From: Saussurea involucrata
Taxonomy: Eukaryota; Streptophyta; Magnoliopsida; Asterales; Asteraceae
Length of the DNA stretch: 64,000 nucleotides
Direction of reading: 5' to 3'
NCBI GenBank assembly: GCA_033807775.1
Contig: JAWVWS010001077.1
Location: 186,001-250,000 of the forward strand
The translations under genes were made by a program, and so were the position numbers. Positions 12,162 through 24,810 of the stretch are shown here, one piece after another (within the stretch, counting starts at the first letter, position 1; each line of letters begins with the position of its first letter). The notes beneath the pieces were generated by a model. It ran no database searches. It saw only the letters and a program-made list of their open reading frames with translations, and was not told where the DNA came from.

Positions 12162-12663
12162 TTCTTCCAAAACCTAGATCCGCAAGTTTCCAACCATAAG
12201 TATTTATCCTCAAATACTTAGAATCATTCCCCAAACATTTAGAAACCAAAATCTCAAATACATCAAGCCCTAATCTTCATAAATGAAGAAGGAGAAGAAC
12301 ACTTCAACTAAACATAACCAAAATCGTCCACAATACTCCAAACGAGAAAGAAAGTGAACAAAATATGATTTTGACCAATTAATCCTTTAATGACATATTA
12401 TGATTTCTACACATCAAAATATCCAAAAGCCCCAAATATGGTTGTTAACATTATGAAGATAACCATTTCAAAAGAGTTAAACTATTCCATTAACTCAACC
12501 ATTCATATTTTCAAGTAAAACACCCAAATATTTGGAAAATAACATTTTTGGCATGCACAAAGTTTTCACAAATCAACCTGAACTCACGTCGCTAGATTTA
12601 AGCTAAATCTAGAATTTCTCCCAACGTAAGCTTCTTTGATGCAACCCGGATCCTTTAGGCCAA
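12162..12663 (+). repeat. 502-bp unit u25, left member of a tandem pair
   Basis: First unit of the 502-bp class. GTTGTTTTACAACATT has become GTTGTTAACATT by loss of TTAC, on top of the one-T loss seen in 506-bp units. The change creates a GTTAAC palindrome. Further markers are AGAAACC and ATTCATATT. Confidence 0.88.
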
Positions 12664-13165
12664 ATCTTCCAAAACCTAGATCCGCAAGTTTCCAACCATA
12701 AGTATTTATCCTCAAATACTTAGAATCATTCCCCAAACATTTAGAAACCAAAATCTCAAATACATCAAGCCCTAATCTTCATAAATGAAGAAGGAGAAGA
12801 ACACTTCAACTAAACATAACCAAAATCGTCCACAATACTCCAAACGAGAAAGAAAGTGAACAAAATATGATTTTGACCAATTAATCCTTTAATGACATAT
12901 TATGATTTCTACACATCAAAATATCCAAAAGCCCCAAATATGGTTGTTAACATTATGAAGATAACCATTTCAAAAGAGTTAAACTATTCCATTAACTCAA
13001 CCATTCATATTTTCAAGTAAAACACCCAAATATTTGGAAAATAACATTTTTGGCATGCACAAAGTTTTCACAAATCAACCTGAACTCACGTCGCTAGATT
13101 TAAGCTAAATCTAGAATTTCTCCCAACGTAAGCTTCTTTGATGCAACCCGGATCCTTTAGGCCAA
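12664..13165 (+). repeat. 502-bp unit u26, right member of a tandem pair
   Basis: It matches u25 at every site compared, including the AGAAACC, GTTGTTAACATT and ATTCATATT markers, except the first base (A here, T in u25). This is the clearest single-unit tandem duplication in the left half. Confidence 0.88.
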
Positions 13166-13672
13166 ATCTTCCAAAACCTAGATCCGCAAGTTTCCAACCA
13201 TAAGTATTTATCCTCAAATACTTAGAATCATTCCCCAAACATTTAGAACCCAAAATCTCAAATACATCAAGCCATAATCTTCATAAATGAAGAAGGAGAA
13301 GAACACTTCAACTAAACATAACCAAAATCGTCCACAATACTCCAAACGAGAAAGAAAGTGAACAAAATATGATTTTGAGCAATTAATCCTTTAATGACAT
13401 ATTATGATTTCTACACATCAAAATATCCAAAAGCCCCAAATATGGTTGTTTTACAACATTATGAAGATAACCATTTCAAAAGAGTTAAACTATTCCATTA
13501 ACTTAACCATTGATATTTTCAAGTAAACACACCCAAATATTTGGAAAATAACATTTTTGGCATGCACAAAGTTTTCACAAATCAACCTGAACTCACCTCG
13601 CTAGATTTAAGCTAAATCTAGAATTTCTCCCAACGTAAGCTTCTTTGATGCAACCCGGATCCTTTAGGCCAA
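13166..13672 (+). repeat. Unit u27, donor of a junction sequence
   Basis: 507 bp, but by two compensating changes: the one-T loss in ACATTATG and an extra base in AAGTAAACACACCC. It carries GCCATAATC and AACTTAACC; the latter recurs only in u31, where it marks a repeat junction. Confidence 0.8.
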
Positions 13673-15697
13673 ATCTTCCAAAACCTAGATCCACAAGTTT
13701 CCAACCATAAGTATTTATCCTCAAATACTTAGAATCATTCCCCAAACCTTTAGAACCTAAAATCTCAAATACATCAAGCCTTAATCTTCATAAATGAAGA
13801 AGGAGAAGAACACTTCAACTAAACATAACCAAAATCGTCCACAATACTCCAAACGAGAAAGAAAGTGAACAAAATATGATTTTGACCAATTAATCCTTTA
13901 ATGACATATTATGATTTCTACACATCAAAATATCCAAAAGCCCCAAATATGGTTGTTTTACAACATTTATGAAGATAACCATTTCAAAAGAGTTAAACTA
14001 TTCCATTAACTCAACCATTGATATTTTCAAGTAAAACACACAAATATTTGGAAAATAACATTTTTGGCATGCACAAAGTTTTCACAAATCACCTTGAACT
14101 CACCTCGCTAGATTTAAGCTAAATCTAGAATTTCTCCCAACGTAAGCTCCTTTGATGCAATCCGGATCATTTAGGCCAAATCTTTCAAAACCTAGATCCA
14201 CAAGTTTCTAACCATAACTATTTATCCTCAAATACTTAGAATCATTCCCCAAACATTTAGAACCCAAAATCTCAAATACATCAAGCCCTAATCTTCATAA
14301 ATGAAGAAGGAGAAGAACACTTCAACTAAACATAACCAAAATCGTCCAGAATACTCCAAACGAGAAAGAAAGTGAACAAAATATGATTTTGACCAATTAA
14401 TCCTTTAATGACATATTATGATTTCTACACATCAAAATATCCAAAAGCCCCAAATATGGTTGTTTTACAACATTATGAAGATAACCATTTCAAAAGAGTT
14501 AAACTATTCCATTAACTCAACCATTGATATTTTCAAGTAAAACACCCAAATATTTGGAAAATAACATTTTTGGCATGCACAAAGTTTTCACAAATCAACC
14601 TGAACTCACGTCGCTAGATTTAAGCTAAATCTAGAATTTCTCCCAACGTAAGCTTCTTTGATGCAACCCGGATCCTTTAGGCCAAATCTTCCAAAACCTA
14701 GATCCACAAGTTTCCAACCATAAGTATTTATCCTCAAATACTTAGAATCATTTCTCAAACATTTAGAACCCAAAATCTCAAATACATCAAGCCCTAATCT
14801 TCATAAATGAAGAAGGAGAAGAATACTTCAACTAAACATAACCAAAATTTCCACAATACTCCAAACGAGAAAGAAAGTGAACAAAATATGATTTTGAGCA
14901 ATTAATCTTTTAATGACATATTATGATTTCTACACATCAAAATATCCAAAAGCCCCAAATATGGTTGTTTTACAACATTTATGAAGATAACCATTTCAAT
15001 AGAGTTAAACTATTCCATTAACTCAACCATTGATATTTTCAAGTAAAACACACAAATATTTGGAAAATAACATTTTTGGCATACACAAAGTTTTCACAAA
15101 TCACCTTGAACTCACCTCGCTAGATTTAAGCTAAATCTAGAATTTCTCCCAACGTAAGCTCCTTTGATGCAACCTTGATCCTTTAGGCCAAATCTTCCAA
15201 AACCTAGACCCACAAGTTTCCAACCATAAGTATTTATCCTCAAATACTTAGAATCATTCCCCAAACCTTTAGAACCTAAAATCTCAAATACATCAAGCCT
15301 TAATCTTCATAAATGAAGAAGGAGAAGAACACTTCATTTAAACATAACCAAAATCGTCCACAATACTCCAAACGAGAAAGAAAGTGAACAAAATATGATT
15401 TTGACCAATTAATCCTTTAATGACATATTATGATTTCTACACATCAAAATATCCAAAAGCCCCAAATATGGTTGTTTTACAACATTATGAAGATAACCAT
15501 TTCAAAAGAGTTAAACTATTCCATTAACTTAACCATTGATATTTTCAAGTAAAACACCCAAATATTTGGAAAATAACATTTTTGGCATGCACAAAGTTTT
15601 CACAAATCAACCTGAACTCACCTCGCTAGATTTAAGCTAAATCTAGAATTTCTCCCAACGTAAGCTTCTTTGATGCAACCCGGATCCTTTAGGCCAA
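13673..15697 (+). repeat. Tetramer higher-order repeat, copy 1 (2,025 bp)
   Basis: Units 28-31 start at 13673, 14180, 14686 and 15192. Diagnostic changes shared with copy 2 are: u28 ending GCAATCCGGATCATTT, u29 with TTTCTAACC and GTCCAGAAT, u30 with GAATACTTC, AATCTTTTAATG and TCAATAGAG, and u31 with AGACCCAC and CTTCATTTAAAC. Confidence 0.9.
15192..15697 (+). repeat. Hybrid junction unit u31
   Basis: The left half matches u35 (AGACCCAC, CTTCATTTAAAC). The right half matches u27 (ACATTATG, AACTTAACC, CAACCTG, CTTCTTT). That is what a tandem duplication with one crossover inside the unit would leave: u27-right, 28, 29, 30, 31-left, then 31-right, 32, 33, 34, 35-left. The switch lies between about unit positions 150 and 296. 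Confidence 0.8.
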
Positions 15698-17723
15698 ATC
15701 TTCCAAAACCTAGATCCACAAGTTTCCAACCATAAGTATTTATCCTCAAATACTTAGAATCATTCCCCAAACCTTTAGAACCTAAAATCTCAAATACATC
15801 AAGCCTTAATCTTCATAAATGAAGAAGGAGAAGAACACTTCAACTAAACATAACCAAAATCGTCCACAATACTCCAAACGAGAAAGAAAGTGAACAAAAT
15901 ATGATTTTGACCAATTAATCCTTTAATGACATATTATGATTTCTACACATCAAAATATCCAAAAGCCCCAAATATGGTTGTTTTACAACATTTATGAAGA
16001 TAACCATTTCAAAAGAGTTAAACTATTCCATTAACTCAACCATTGATATTTTCAAGTAAAACACACAAATATTTGGAAAATAACATTTTTGGCATGCACA
16101 AAGTTTTCACAAATCACCTTGAACTCACCTCGCTAGATTTAAGCTAAATCTAGAATTTCTCCCAACGTAAGCTCCTTTGATGCAATCCGGATCATTTAGG
16201 CCAAATCTTTCAAAACCTAGATCCACAAGTTTCTAACCATAACTATTTATCCTCAAATACTTAGAATCATTCCCCAAACATTTAGAACCCAAAATCTCAA
16301 ATACATCAAGCCCTAATCTTCATAAATGAAGAAGGAGAAGAACACTTCAACTAAACATAACCAAAATCGTCCAGAATACTCCAAACGAGAAAGAAAGTGA
16401 ACAAAATATGATTTTGACCAATTAATCCTTTAATGACATATTATGATTTCTACACATCAAAATATCCAAAAGCCCCAAATATGGTTGTTTTACAACATTA
16501 TGAAGATAACCATTTCAAAAGAGTTAAACTATTCCATTAACTCAACCATTGATATTTTCAAGTAAAACACCCAAATATTTGGAAAATAACATTTTTGGCA
16601 TGCACAAAGTTTTCACAAATCAACCTGAACTCACGTCGCTAGATTTAAGCTAAATCTAGAATTTCTCCCAACGTAAGCTTCTTTGATGCAACCCGGATCC
16701 TTTAGGCCAAATCTTCCAAAACCTAGATCCACAAGTTTCCAACCATAAGTATTTATCCTCAAATACTTAGAATCATTTCTCAAACATTTAGAACCCAAAA
16801 TCTCAAATACATCAAGCCCTAATCTTCATAAATGAAGAAGGAGAAGAATACTTCAACTAAACATAACCAAAATTTCCACAATACTCCAAACGAGAAAGAA
16901 AGTGAACAAAATATGATTTTGAGCAATTAATCTTTTAATGACATATTATGATTTCTACACATCAAAATATCCAAAAGCCCCAAATATGGTTGTTTTACAA
17001 CATTTATGAAGATAACCATTTCAATAGAGTTAAACTATTCCATTAACTCAACCATTGATATTTTCAAGTAAAACACACAAATATTTGGAAAATAACATTT
17101 TTGGCATACACAAAGTTTTCACAAATCACCTTGAACTCACCTCGCTAGATTTAAGCTAAATCTAGAATTTCTCCCAACGTAAGCTCCTTTGATGCAACCC
17201 TGATCCTTTAGGCCAAATCTTCCAAAACCTAGACCCACAAGTTTCCAACCATAAGTATTTATCCTCAAATACTTAGAATCATTCCCCAAACCTTTAGAAC
17301 CTAAAATCTCAAATACATCAAGCCTTAATCTTCATAAATGAAGAAAGAGAAGAACACTTCATTTAAACATAACCAAAATCGTCCACAATACTCCAAACGA
17401 GAAAGAAAGTGAACAAAATATGATTTTGACCAATTAATCCTTTAATGACATATTATGATTTCTACACATCAAAATATCCAAAAGCCCCAAATATGGTTGT
17501 TTTACAACATTTATGAAGATAACCATTTCAAAAGAGTTAAACTATTCCATTAACTCAACCATTGATATTTTCAAGTAAAACACACAAATATTTGGAAAAT
17601 AACATTTTTGGAATGCACAAAGTTTTCACAAATCACCTTGAACTCACCTCGCTAGATCTAAGCTAAATCTAGAATTTCTCCCAACGTAAGCTCCTTTGAT
17701 GCAACCCGGATCCTTTAGGCCAA
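15698..17723 (+). repeat. Tetramer higher-order repeat, copy 2 (2,026 bp)
   Basis: Units 32-35 start at 15698, 16205, 16711 and 17217. They carry all the markers of copy 1 up to the left half of u35. u35 then differs from u31 (ACATTTATG, GGAATGCAC, AGATCTAAGC) and has AAAGAGAAG. Confidence 0.9.
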
Positions 17724-19243
17724 ATCTTCCAAAACCTAGATCCACAAGTTTCCAACCATAAGTATTTATCCTCAAATACTTAGAATCATTCCCCAAACAT
17801 TTAGATCCCAAAATCTCAAATACATCAAGCCCTAATCTTCATAAATGAAGAAGGAGAAGATCACTTCAACTAAACATAATCAAAATCGTCCACAATACTC
17901 CAAACGAGAAAGAAAGTGAACAAAATATGATTTTGAGCAATTAATCCTTTAATGACATATTATGATTTCTACACATCAAAATATCCAAAAGCCCCAAATA
18001 TGGTTGTTTTACAACATTTATGAAGATAACCATTTCAAAAGAGTTAAATTATTCTATTAACTCAACCATTGATATTTTCAAGTAAAACACACAAATATTT
18101 GGAAAATAACATTTTTGGAATGCACAAAGTTTTCACAAATCACCTTGAACTCACCTCGCTAGATTTAAGCTAAATCTAGAATTTCTCCCAACGTAAGCTT
18201 CTTTGATGCAACCCGGATCCTTTAGGCCAAATCTTCCAAAACCTAGATCCACAAGTTTCCAACCATAAGTATTTATCCTAAAATACTTAGAATCATTTCT
18301 AAAACATTTAGAACCCAAAATCTCAAATACATCAAGCCCTAATCTTCATAAATGAAGAAGGAGAAGAACACTTCAACTAAACATAACCAAAATCTCCACA
18401 ATACTCCAAACGAGAAAGAAAGTGAACAAAATATGATTTTGAGCAATTAATCCTTTAATGACATATTATGATTTCTACACATCAAAATATCCAAAAGCCC
18501 CAAATATGGTTGTTTTACAACATTTATGAAGATAAGCATTTCAAAAGAGTTAAACTATTCCATTAACTCAACCATTGATATTTTCAAGTAAAACACACAA
18601 ATATTTGGAAAATAACATTTTTGGCATACACAAAGTTTTCACAAATCACCTTGAACTCACCTCGCTAGATTTAAGCTAAATTTAGAATTTCTCCCAACGT
18701 AAGCTCCTTTGATGCAACCCGGATCCTTTAGGCCAAATCTTCCAAAACCTAGATCCACAAGTTTCCAACCATAAGTATTTATCCTCAAATACTTAGAATC
18801 ATTCCCCAAACCTTTAGAACCTAAAATCTCAAATACATCAAGCCTTAATCTTCATAAATGAAGAAGGAGAAGAACAATTCAACTAAACATAACCAAAATC
18901 GTCCACAATACTCCAAACGAGAAAGAAAGTGAACAAAATATGATTTTGACCAATTAATCCTTTAATGACATTTTATGATTTCTACACATCAAAATATCCA
19001 AAAGCCCCAAATATGGTTGTTTTACAACATTTATGAAGATAACCATTTCAAAAGAGTTAAACTATTCCATTAACTCAACCATTGATATTTTCAAGTAAAA
19101 CACACAAATATTTGGAAAATAACATTTTTGGCATGCACAAAGTTTTCACAAATCACCTTGAACTCACCTCGCTAGATTTAAGCTAAATTTAGAATTTCTC
19201 CCAACGTAAGCTCCTTTGATGCAACCCGGATCCTTTAGGCCAA
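16711..19243 (+). repeat. Five-unit segment, copy 1 (2,533 bp; spacing 3,040 bp)
   Basis: Units 34-38 start at 16711, 17217, 17724, 18231 and 18737. Markers shared with 19751-22283: GAATACTTC (u34), AGACCCAC with CTTCATTTAAAC (u35), TTAGATCCC with GATCACTTC and ATTCTATT (u36), TATCCTAAAATAC with TTTCTAAAAC (u37), and GAACAATTC with GACATTTTATG (u38). Confidence 0.9.
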
Positions 19244-19750
19244 ATCTTCCAAAACCTAGATCCACAAGTTTCCAACCATAAGTATTTATCCTCAAATACT
19301 TAGAATCATTCCCCAAACCTTTAGAACCTAAAATCTCAAATACATCAAGCCTTAATCTTCATAAATGAAGAAAGAGAAGAACACTTCATTTAAACATAAC
19401 CAAAATCGTCCACAATACTCCAAACGAGAAAGAAAGTGAACAAAATATGATTTTGACCAATTAATCCTTTAATGACATATTATGATTTCTACACATCAAA
19501 ATATCCAAAAGCCCCAAATATGGTTGTTTTACAACATTTATGAAGATAACCATTTCAAAAGAGTTAAACTATTCCATTAACTCAACCATTGATATTTTCA
19601 AGTAAAACACCCAAATATTTGGAAAATAACATTTTTGGCATGCACAAAGTTTTCACAAATCAACCTGAACTCACGTCGCTAGATTTAAGCTAAATCTAGA
19701 ATTTCTCCCAACGTAAGCTTCTTTGATGCAACCCGGATCCTTTAGGCCAA
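19244..19750 (+). repeat. Hybrid junction unit u39
   Basis: The start is z-like, the middle matches u35 (AAAGAGAAG, CTTCATTTAAAC), and the right part matches u33 (CACCCAAAT, CAACCTG, CACGTCG, CTTCTTT). The final switch lies between 19540 and 19611. The u33-like right end immediately precedes the second copy of u34, as a tandem duplication predicts. The left half does not match u45 as a single simple crossover would require, so at least one more exchange or conversion is needed. Confidence 0.75.
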
Positions 19751-22283
19751 ATCTTCCAAAACCTAGATCCACAAGTTTCCAACCATAAGTATTTATCCTC
19801 AAATACTTAGAATCATTTCTCAAACATTTAGAACCCAAAATCTCAAATACATCAAGCCCTAATCTTCATAAATGAAGAAGGAGAAGAATACTTCAACTAA
19901 ACATAACCAAAATTTCCACAATACTCCAAACGAGAAAGAAAGTGAACAAAATATGATTTTGAGCAATTAATCTTTTATTGACATATTATGATTTCTACAC
20001 ATCAAAATATCCAAAAGCCCCAAATATGGTTGTTTTACAACATTTATGAAGATAACCATTTCAATAGAGTTAAACTATTCCATTAACTCAACCATTGATA
20101 TTTTCAAGTAAAACACACAAATATTTGGAAAATAACATTTTTGGCATACACAAAGTTTTCACAAATCACCTTGAACTCACCTCGCTAGATTTAAGCTAAA
20201 TCTAGAATTTCTCCCAACGTAAGCTCCTTTGATGCAACCCTGATCCTTTAGGCCAAATCTTCCAAAACCTAGACCCACAAGTTTCCAACCATAAGTATTT
20301 ATCCTCAAATACTTAGAATCATTCCCCAAACCTTTAGAACCTAAAATCTCAAATACATCAAGCCTTAATCTTCATAAATGAAGAAAGAGAAGAACACTTC
20401 ATTTAAACATAACCAAAATCGTCCACAATACTCCAAACGAGAAAGAAAGTGAACAAAATATGATTTTGACCAATTAATCCTTTAATGACATATTATGATT
20501 TCTACACATCAAAATATCCAAAAGCCCCAAATATGGTTGTTTTACAACATTTATGAAGATAACCATTTCAAAAGAGTTAAACTATTCCATTAACTCAACC
20601 ATTGATATTTTCAAGTAAAACACACAAATATTTGGAAAATAACATTTTTGGAATGCACAAAGTTTTCACAAATCACCTTGAACTCACCTCGCTAGATCTA
20701 AGCTAAATCTAGAATTTCTCCCAACGTAAGCTCCTTTGATGCAACCCGGATCCTTTAGGCCAAATCTTCCAAAACCTAGATCCACAAGTTTCCAACCATA
20801 AGTATTTATCCTCAAATACTTAGAATCATTCCCCAAACATTTAGATCCCAAAATCTCAAATACATCAAGCCCTAATCTTCATAAATGAAGAAGGAGAAGA
20901 TCACTTCAACTAAACATAATCAAAATCGTCCACAATACTCCAAACGAGAAAGAAAGTGAACAAAATATGATTTTGAGCAATTAATCCTTTAATGACATAT
21001 TATGATTTCTACACATCAAAATATCCAAAAGCCCCAAATATGGTTGTTTTACAACATTTATGAAGATAACCATTTCAAAAGAGTTAAATTATTCTATTAA
21101 CTCAACCATTGATATTTTCAAGTAAAACACACAAATATTTGGAAAATAACATTTTTGGAATGCACAAAGTTTTCACAAATCACCTTGAACTCACCTCGCT
21201 AGATTTAAGCTAAATCTAGAATTTCTCCCAACGTAAGCTTCTTTGATGCAACCCGGATCCTTTAGGCCAAATCTTCCAAAACCTAGATCCACAAGTTTCC
21301 AACCATAAGTATTTATCCTAAAATACTTAGAATCATTTCTAAAACATTTAGAACCCAAAATCTCAAATACATCAAGCCCTAATCTTCATAAATGAAGAAG
21401 GAGAAGAACACTTCAACTAAACATAACCAAAATCTCCACAATACTCCAAACGAGAAAGAAAGTGAACAAAATATGATTTTGACCAATTAATCCTTTAATG
21501 ACATATTATGATTTCTACACATCAAAATATCCAAAAGCCCCAAATATGGTTGTTTTACAACATTTATGAAGATAAGCATTTCAAAAGAGTTAAACTATTC
21601 CATTAACTCAACCATTGATATTTTCAAGTAAAACACACAAATATTTGGAAAATAACATTTTTGGCATACACAAAGTTTTCACAAATCACCTTGAACTCAC
21701 CTCGCTAGATTTAAGCTAAATTTAGAATTTCTCCCAACGTAAGCTCCTTTGATGCAACCCGGATCCTTTAGGCCAAATCTTCCAAAACCTAGATCCACAA
21801 GTTTCCAACCATAAGTATTTATCCTCAAATACTTAGAATCATTCCCCAAACCTTTAGAACCTAAAATCTCAAATACATCAAGCCTTAATCTTCATAAATG
21901 AAGAAGGAGAAGAACAATTCAACTAAACATAACCAAAATCGTCCACAATACTCCAAACGAGAAAGAAAGTGAACAAAATATGATTTTGACCAATTAATCC
22001 TTTAATGACATTTTATGATTTCTACACATCAAAATATCCAAAAGCCCCAAATATGGTTGTTTTACAACATTTATGAAGATAACCATTTCAAAAGAGTTAA
22101 ACTATTCCATTAACTCAACCATTGATATTTTCAAGTAAAACACACAAATATTTGGAAAATAACATTTTTGGCATGCACAAAGTTTTCACAAATCACCTTG
22201 AACTCACCTCGCTAGATTTAAGCTAAATTTAGAATTTCTCCCAACGTAAGCTCCTTTGATGCAACCCGGATCCTTTAGGCCAA
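19751..22283 (+). repeat. Five-unit segment, copy 2 (2,533 bp)
   Basis: Units 40-44 start at 19751, 20257, 20764, 21271 and 21777 and match units 34-38 in order. Differences seen include CTTTTATTGAC in u40 and GACCAATT (for GAGCAATT) in u43. Confidence 0.9.
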
Positions 22284-24810
22284 ATCTTCCAAAACCTAGA
22301 TCCACAAGTTTCCAACCATAAGTATTTATCCTCAAATACTTAGAATCATTCCCCAAACCTTTAGAACCTAAAATCTCAAATACATCAAGCCTTAATCTTC
22401 ATAAATGAAGAAGGAGAAGAACACTTCAACTAAACATAACCAAAATCGTCCACAATACTCCAAACGAGAAAGAAAGTGAACAAAATATGATTTTGACCAA
22501 TTAATCCTTTAATGACATATTATGATTTCTACACATCAAAATATCCAAAAGCCCCAAATATGGTTGTTAACATTATGAAGATAACCATTTCAAAAGAGTT
22601 AAACTATTCCATTAACTCAACCATTCATATTTTCAAGTAAAACACCCAAATATTTGGAAAATAACATTTTTGGCATGCACAAAGTTTTCACAAATCAACC
22701 TGAACTCACGTCGCTAGATTTAAGCTAAATCTAGAATTTCTCCCAACGTAAGCTTCTTTGATGCAACCCGGATCCTTTAGGCCAAATCTTTCAAAACCTA
22801 GATCCGCAAGTTTCCAACCATAAGTATTTATCCTCAAATACTTAGAATCATTCCCCAAACATTTAGAACCCAAAATCTCAAATACATCAAGCCATAATCT
22901 TCATAAATGAAGAAGGAGAATAACACTTCAACTAAACATAACCAAAATCGTCCACAATACTCCAAACGAGAAAGAAAGTGAACAAAATATGATTTTGAGC
23001 AATTAATCCTTTAATGACATATTATGATTTCTACACATCAAAATATCCAAAAGCCCCAAATATGGTTATTTTACAACATTATGAAGATAACCATTTCAAA
23101 AGAGTTAAACTATTCCATTAACTCAACCATTGATATTTTCAAGTAAAACACCCAAATATTTGGAAAATAACATTTTTGGCATGCACAAAGTTTTCACAAA
23201 TCAACCTGAACTCACCTCGCTAGATTTAAGCTAAATCTAGAATTTCTCCCAACGTAAGCTTCTTTGATGCAACCCGGATCCTTTAGGCCAAATCTTCCAA
23301 AACCTAGATCCACAAGTTTCCAACCATAAGTATTTATCCTAAAATACTTAGAATCATTTCTAAAACATTTAGAACCCAAAATCTCAAATACATCAAGCCC
23401 TAATCTTCATAAATGAAGAAGGAGAAGAACACTTCAACTAAACATAACCAAAATTTCCACAATACTCCAAACGAGAAAGAAAGTGAACAAAATATGATTT
23501 TGAGCAATTAATCCTTTAATGACATATTATGATTTCTACACATCAAAATATCCAAAAGCCCCAAATATGGTTGTTTTACAACATTTATGAAGATAAGCAT
23601 TTCAAAAGAGTTAAACTATTCCATTAACTCAACCATTGATATTTTCAAGTAAAACACACAAATATTTGGAAAATAACATTTTTGGCATACACAAAGTTTT
23701 CACAAATCACCTTGAACTCACCTCGCTAGATTTAAGCTAAATTTAGAATTTCTCCCAACGTAAGCTCCTTTGATGCAACCCGGATCCTTTAGGCCAAATC
23801 TTCCAAAACCTAGATCCACAAGTTTCCAACCATAAGTATTTATCCTCAAATACTTAGAATCATTCCCCAAACCTTTAGAACCTAAAATCTCAAATACATC
23901 AAGCCTTAATCTTCATAAATGAAGAAGGAGAAGAACAATTCAACTAAACATAACCAAAATCGTCCACAATACTCCAAACGAGAAAGAAAGTGAACAAAAT
24001 ATGATTTTGACCAATTAATCCTTTAATGACATATTATGATTTCTACACATCAAAATATCCAAAAGCCCCAAATATGGTTGTTTTACAACATTTATGAAGA
24101 TAAGCATTTCAAAAGAGTTAAACTATTCCATTAACTCAACCATTGATATTTTCAAGTAAAACACACAAATATTTGGAAAATAACATTTTTGGCATACACA
24201 AAGTTTTCACAAATCACCTTGAACTCACCTCGCTAGATTTAAGCTAAATCTAGAATTTCTCCCAACATAAGCTCCTTTGATGCAACCCGGATCCTTTAGG
24301 CCAAATCTTTCAAAACCTAGATCCACAAGTTTCCAACCATAACTATTTATCCTCAAATACTTAGAATCATTCCCCAAACATTTAGAACCCAAAATCTCAA
24401 ATACATCAAGCCATAAACTTCATAAATGAAGAAGGAGAAGAACACTTCAACTAAACATAACCAAAATCGTCCACAATACTCCAAACGAGAAAGAAAGTGA
24501 ACAAAATATGATTTTGAGCAATTAATCCTTTAATGACATATTATGATTTCTACACATCAAAATATCCAAAAGCCCCAAATATGGTTGTTTTACAACATTA
24601 TGAAGATAACCATTTCAAAAGAGTTAAACTATTCCATTAACTCAACCACTGATATTTTCAAGTAAAACACCCAAATATTTGGAAAATAACATTTTTGGCA
24701 TGCACAAAGTTTTCACAAATCAACCTGAACTCACGTCGCTAGATTTAAGCTAAATCTAGAATTTCTCCCAACGTAAGCTTCTTTGATGCAACCCGGATCC
24801 TTTAGGCCAA
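22284..24810 (+). repeat. Mosaic stretch, units 45-49
   Basis: Starts are 22284, 22786, 23292, 23798 and 24305. u45 (502 bp) has a z-type left part and the GTTGTTAACATT, ATTCATATT right part of u25/u26. u46 has GCCATAATC, GAGAATAAC and GGTTATTTTAC. u47 repeats the u37/u43 type. u48 starts like u38/u44 (GAACAATTC), continues like u47 (GATAAGC, GCATACA) and ends AACATAAGCTCC like u52 and u60. u49 has GCCATAAAC, shared with u53 and u61, and a private CCACTGAT. No clean higher-order period is visible here. Confidence 0.8.
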
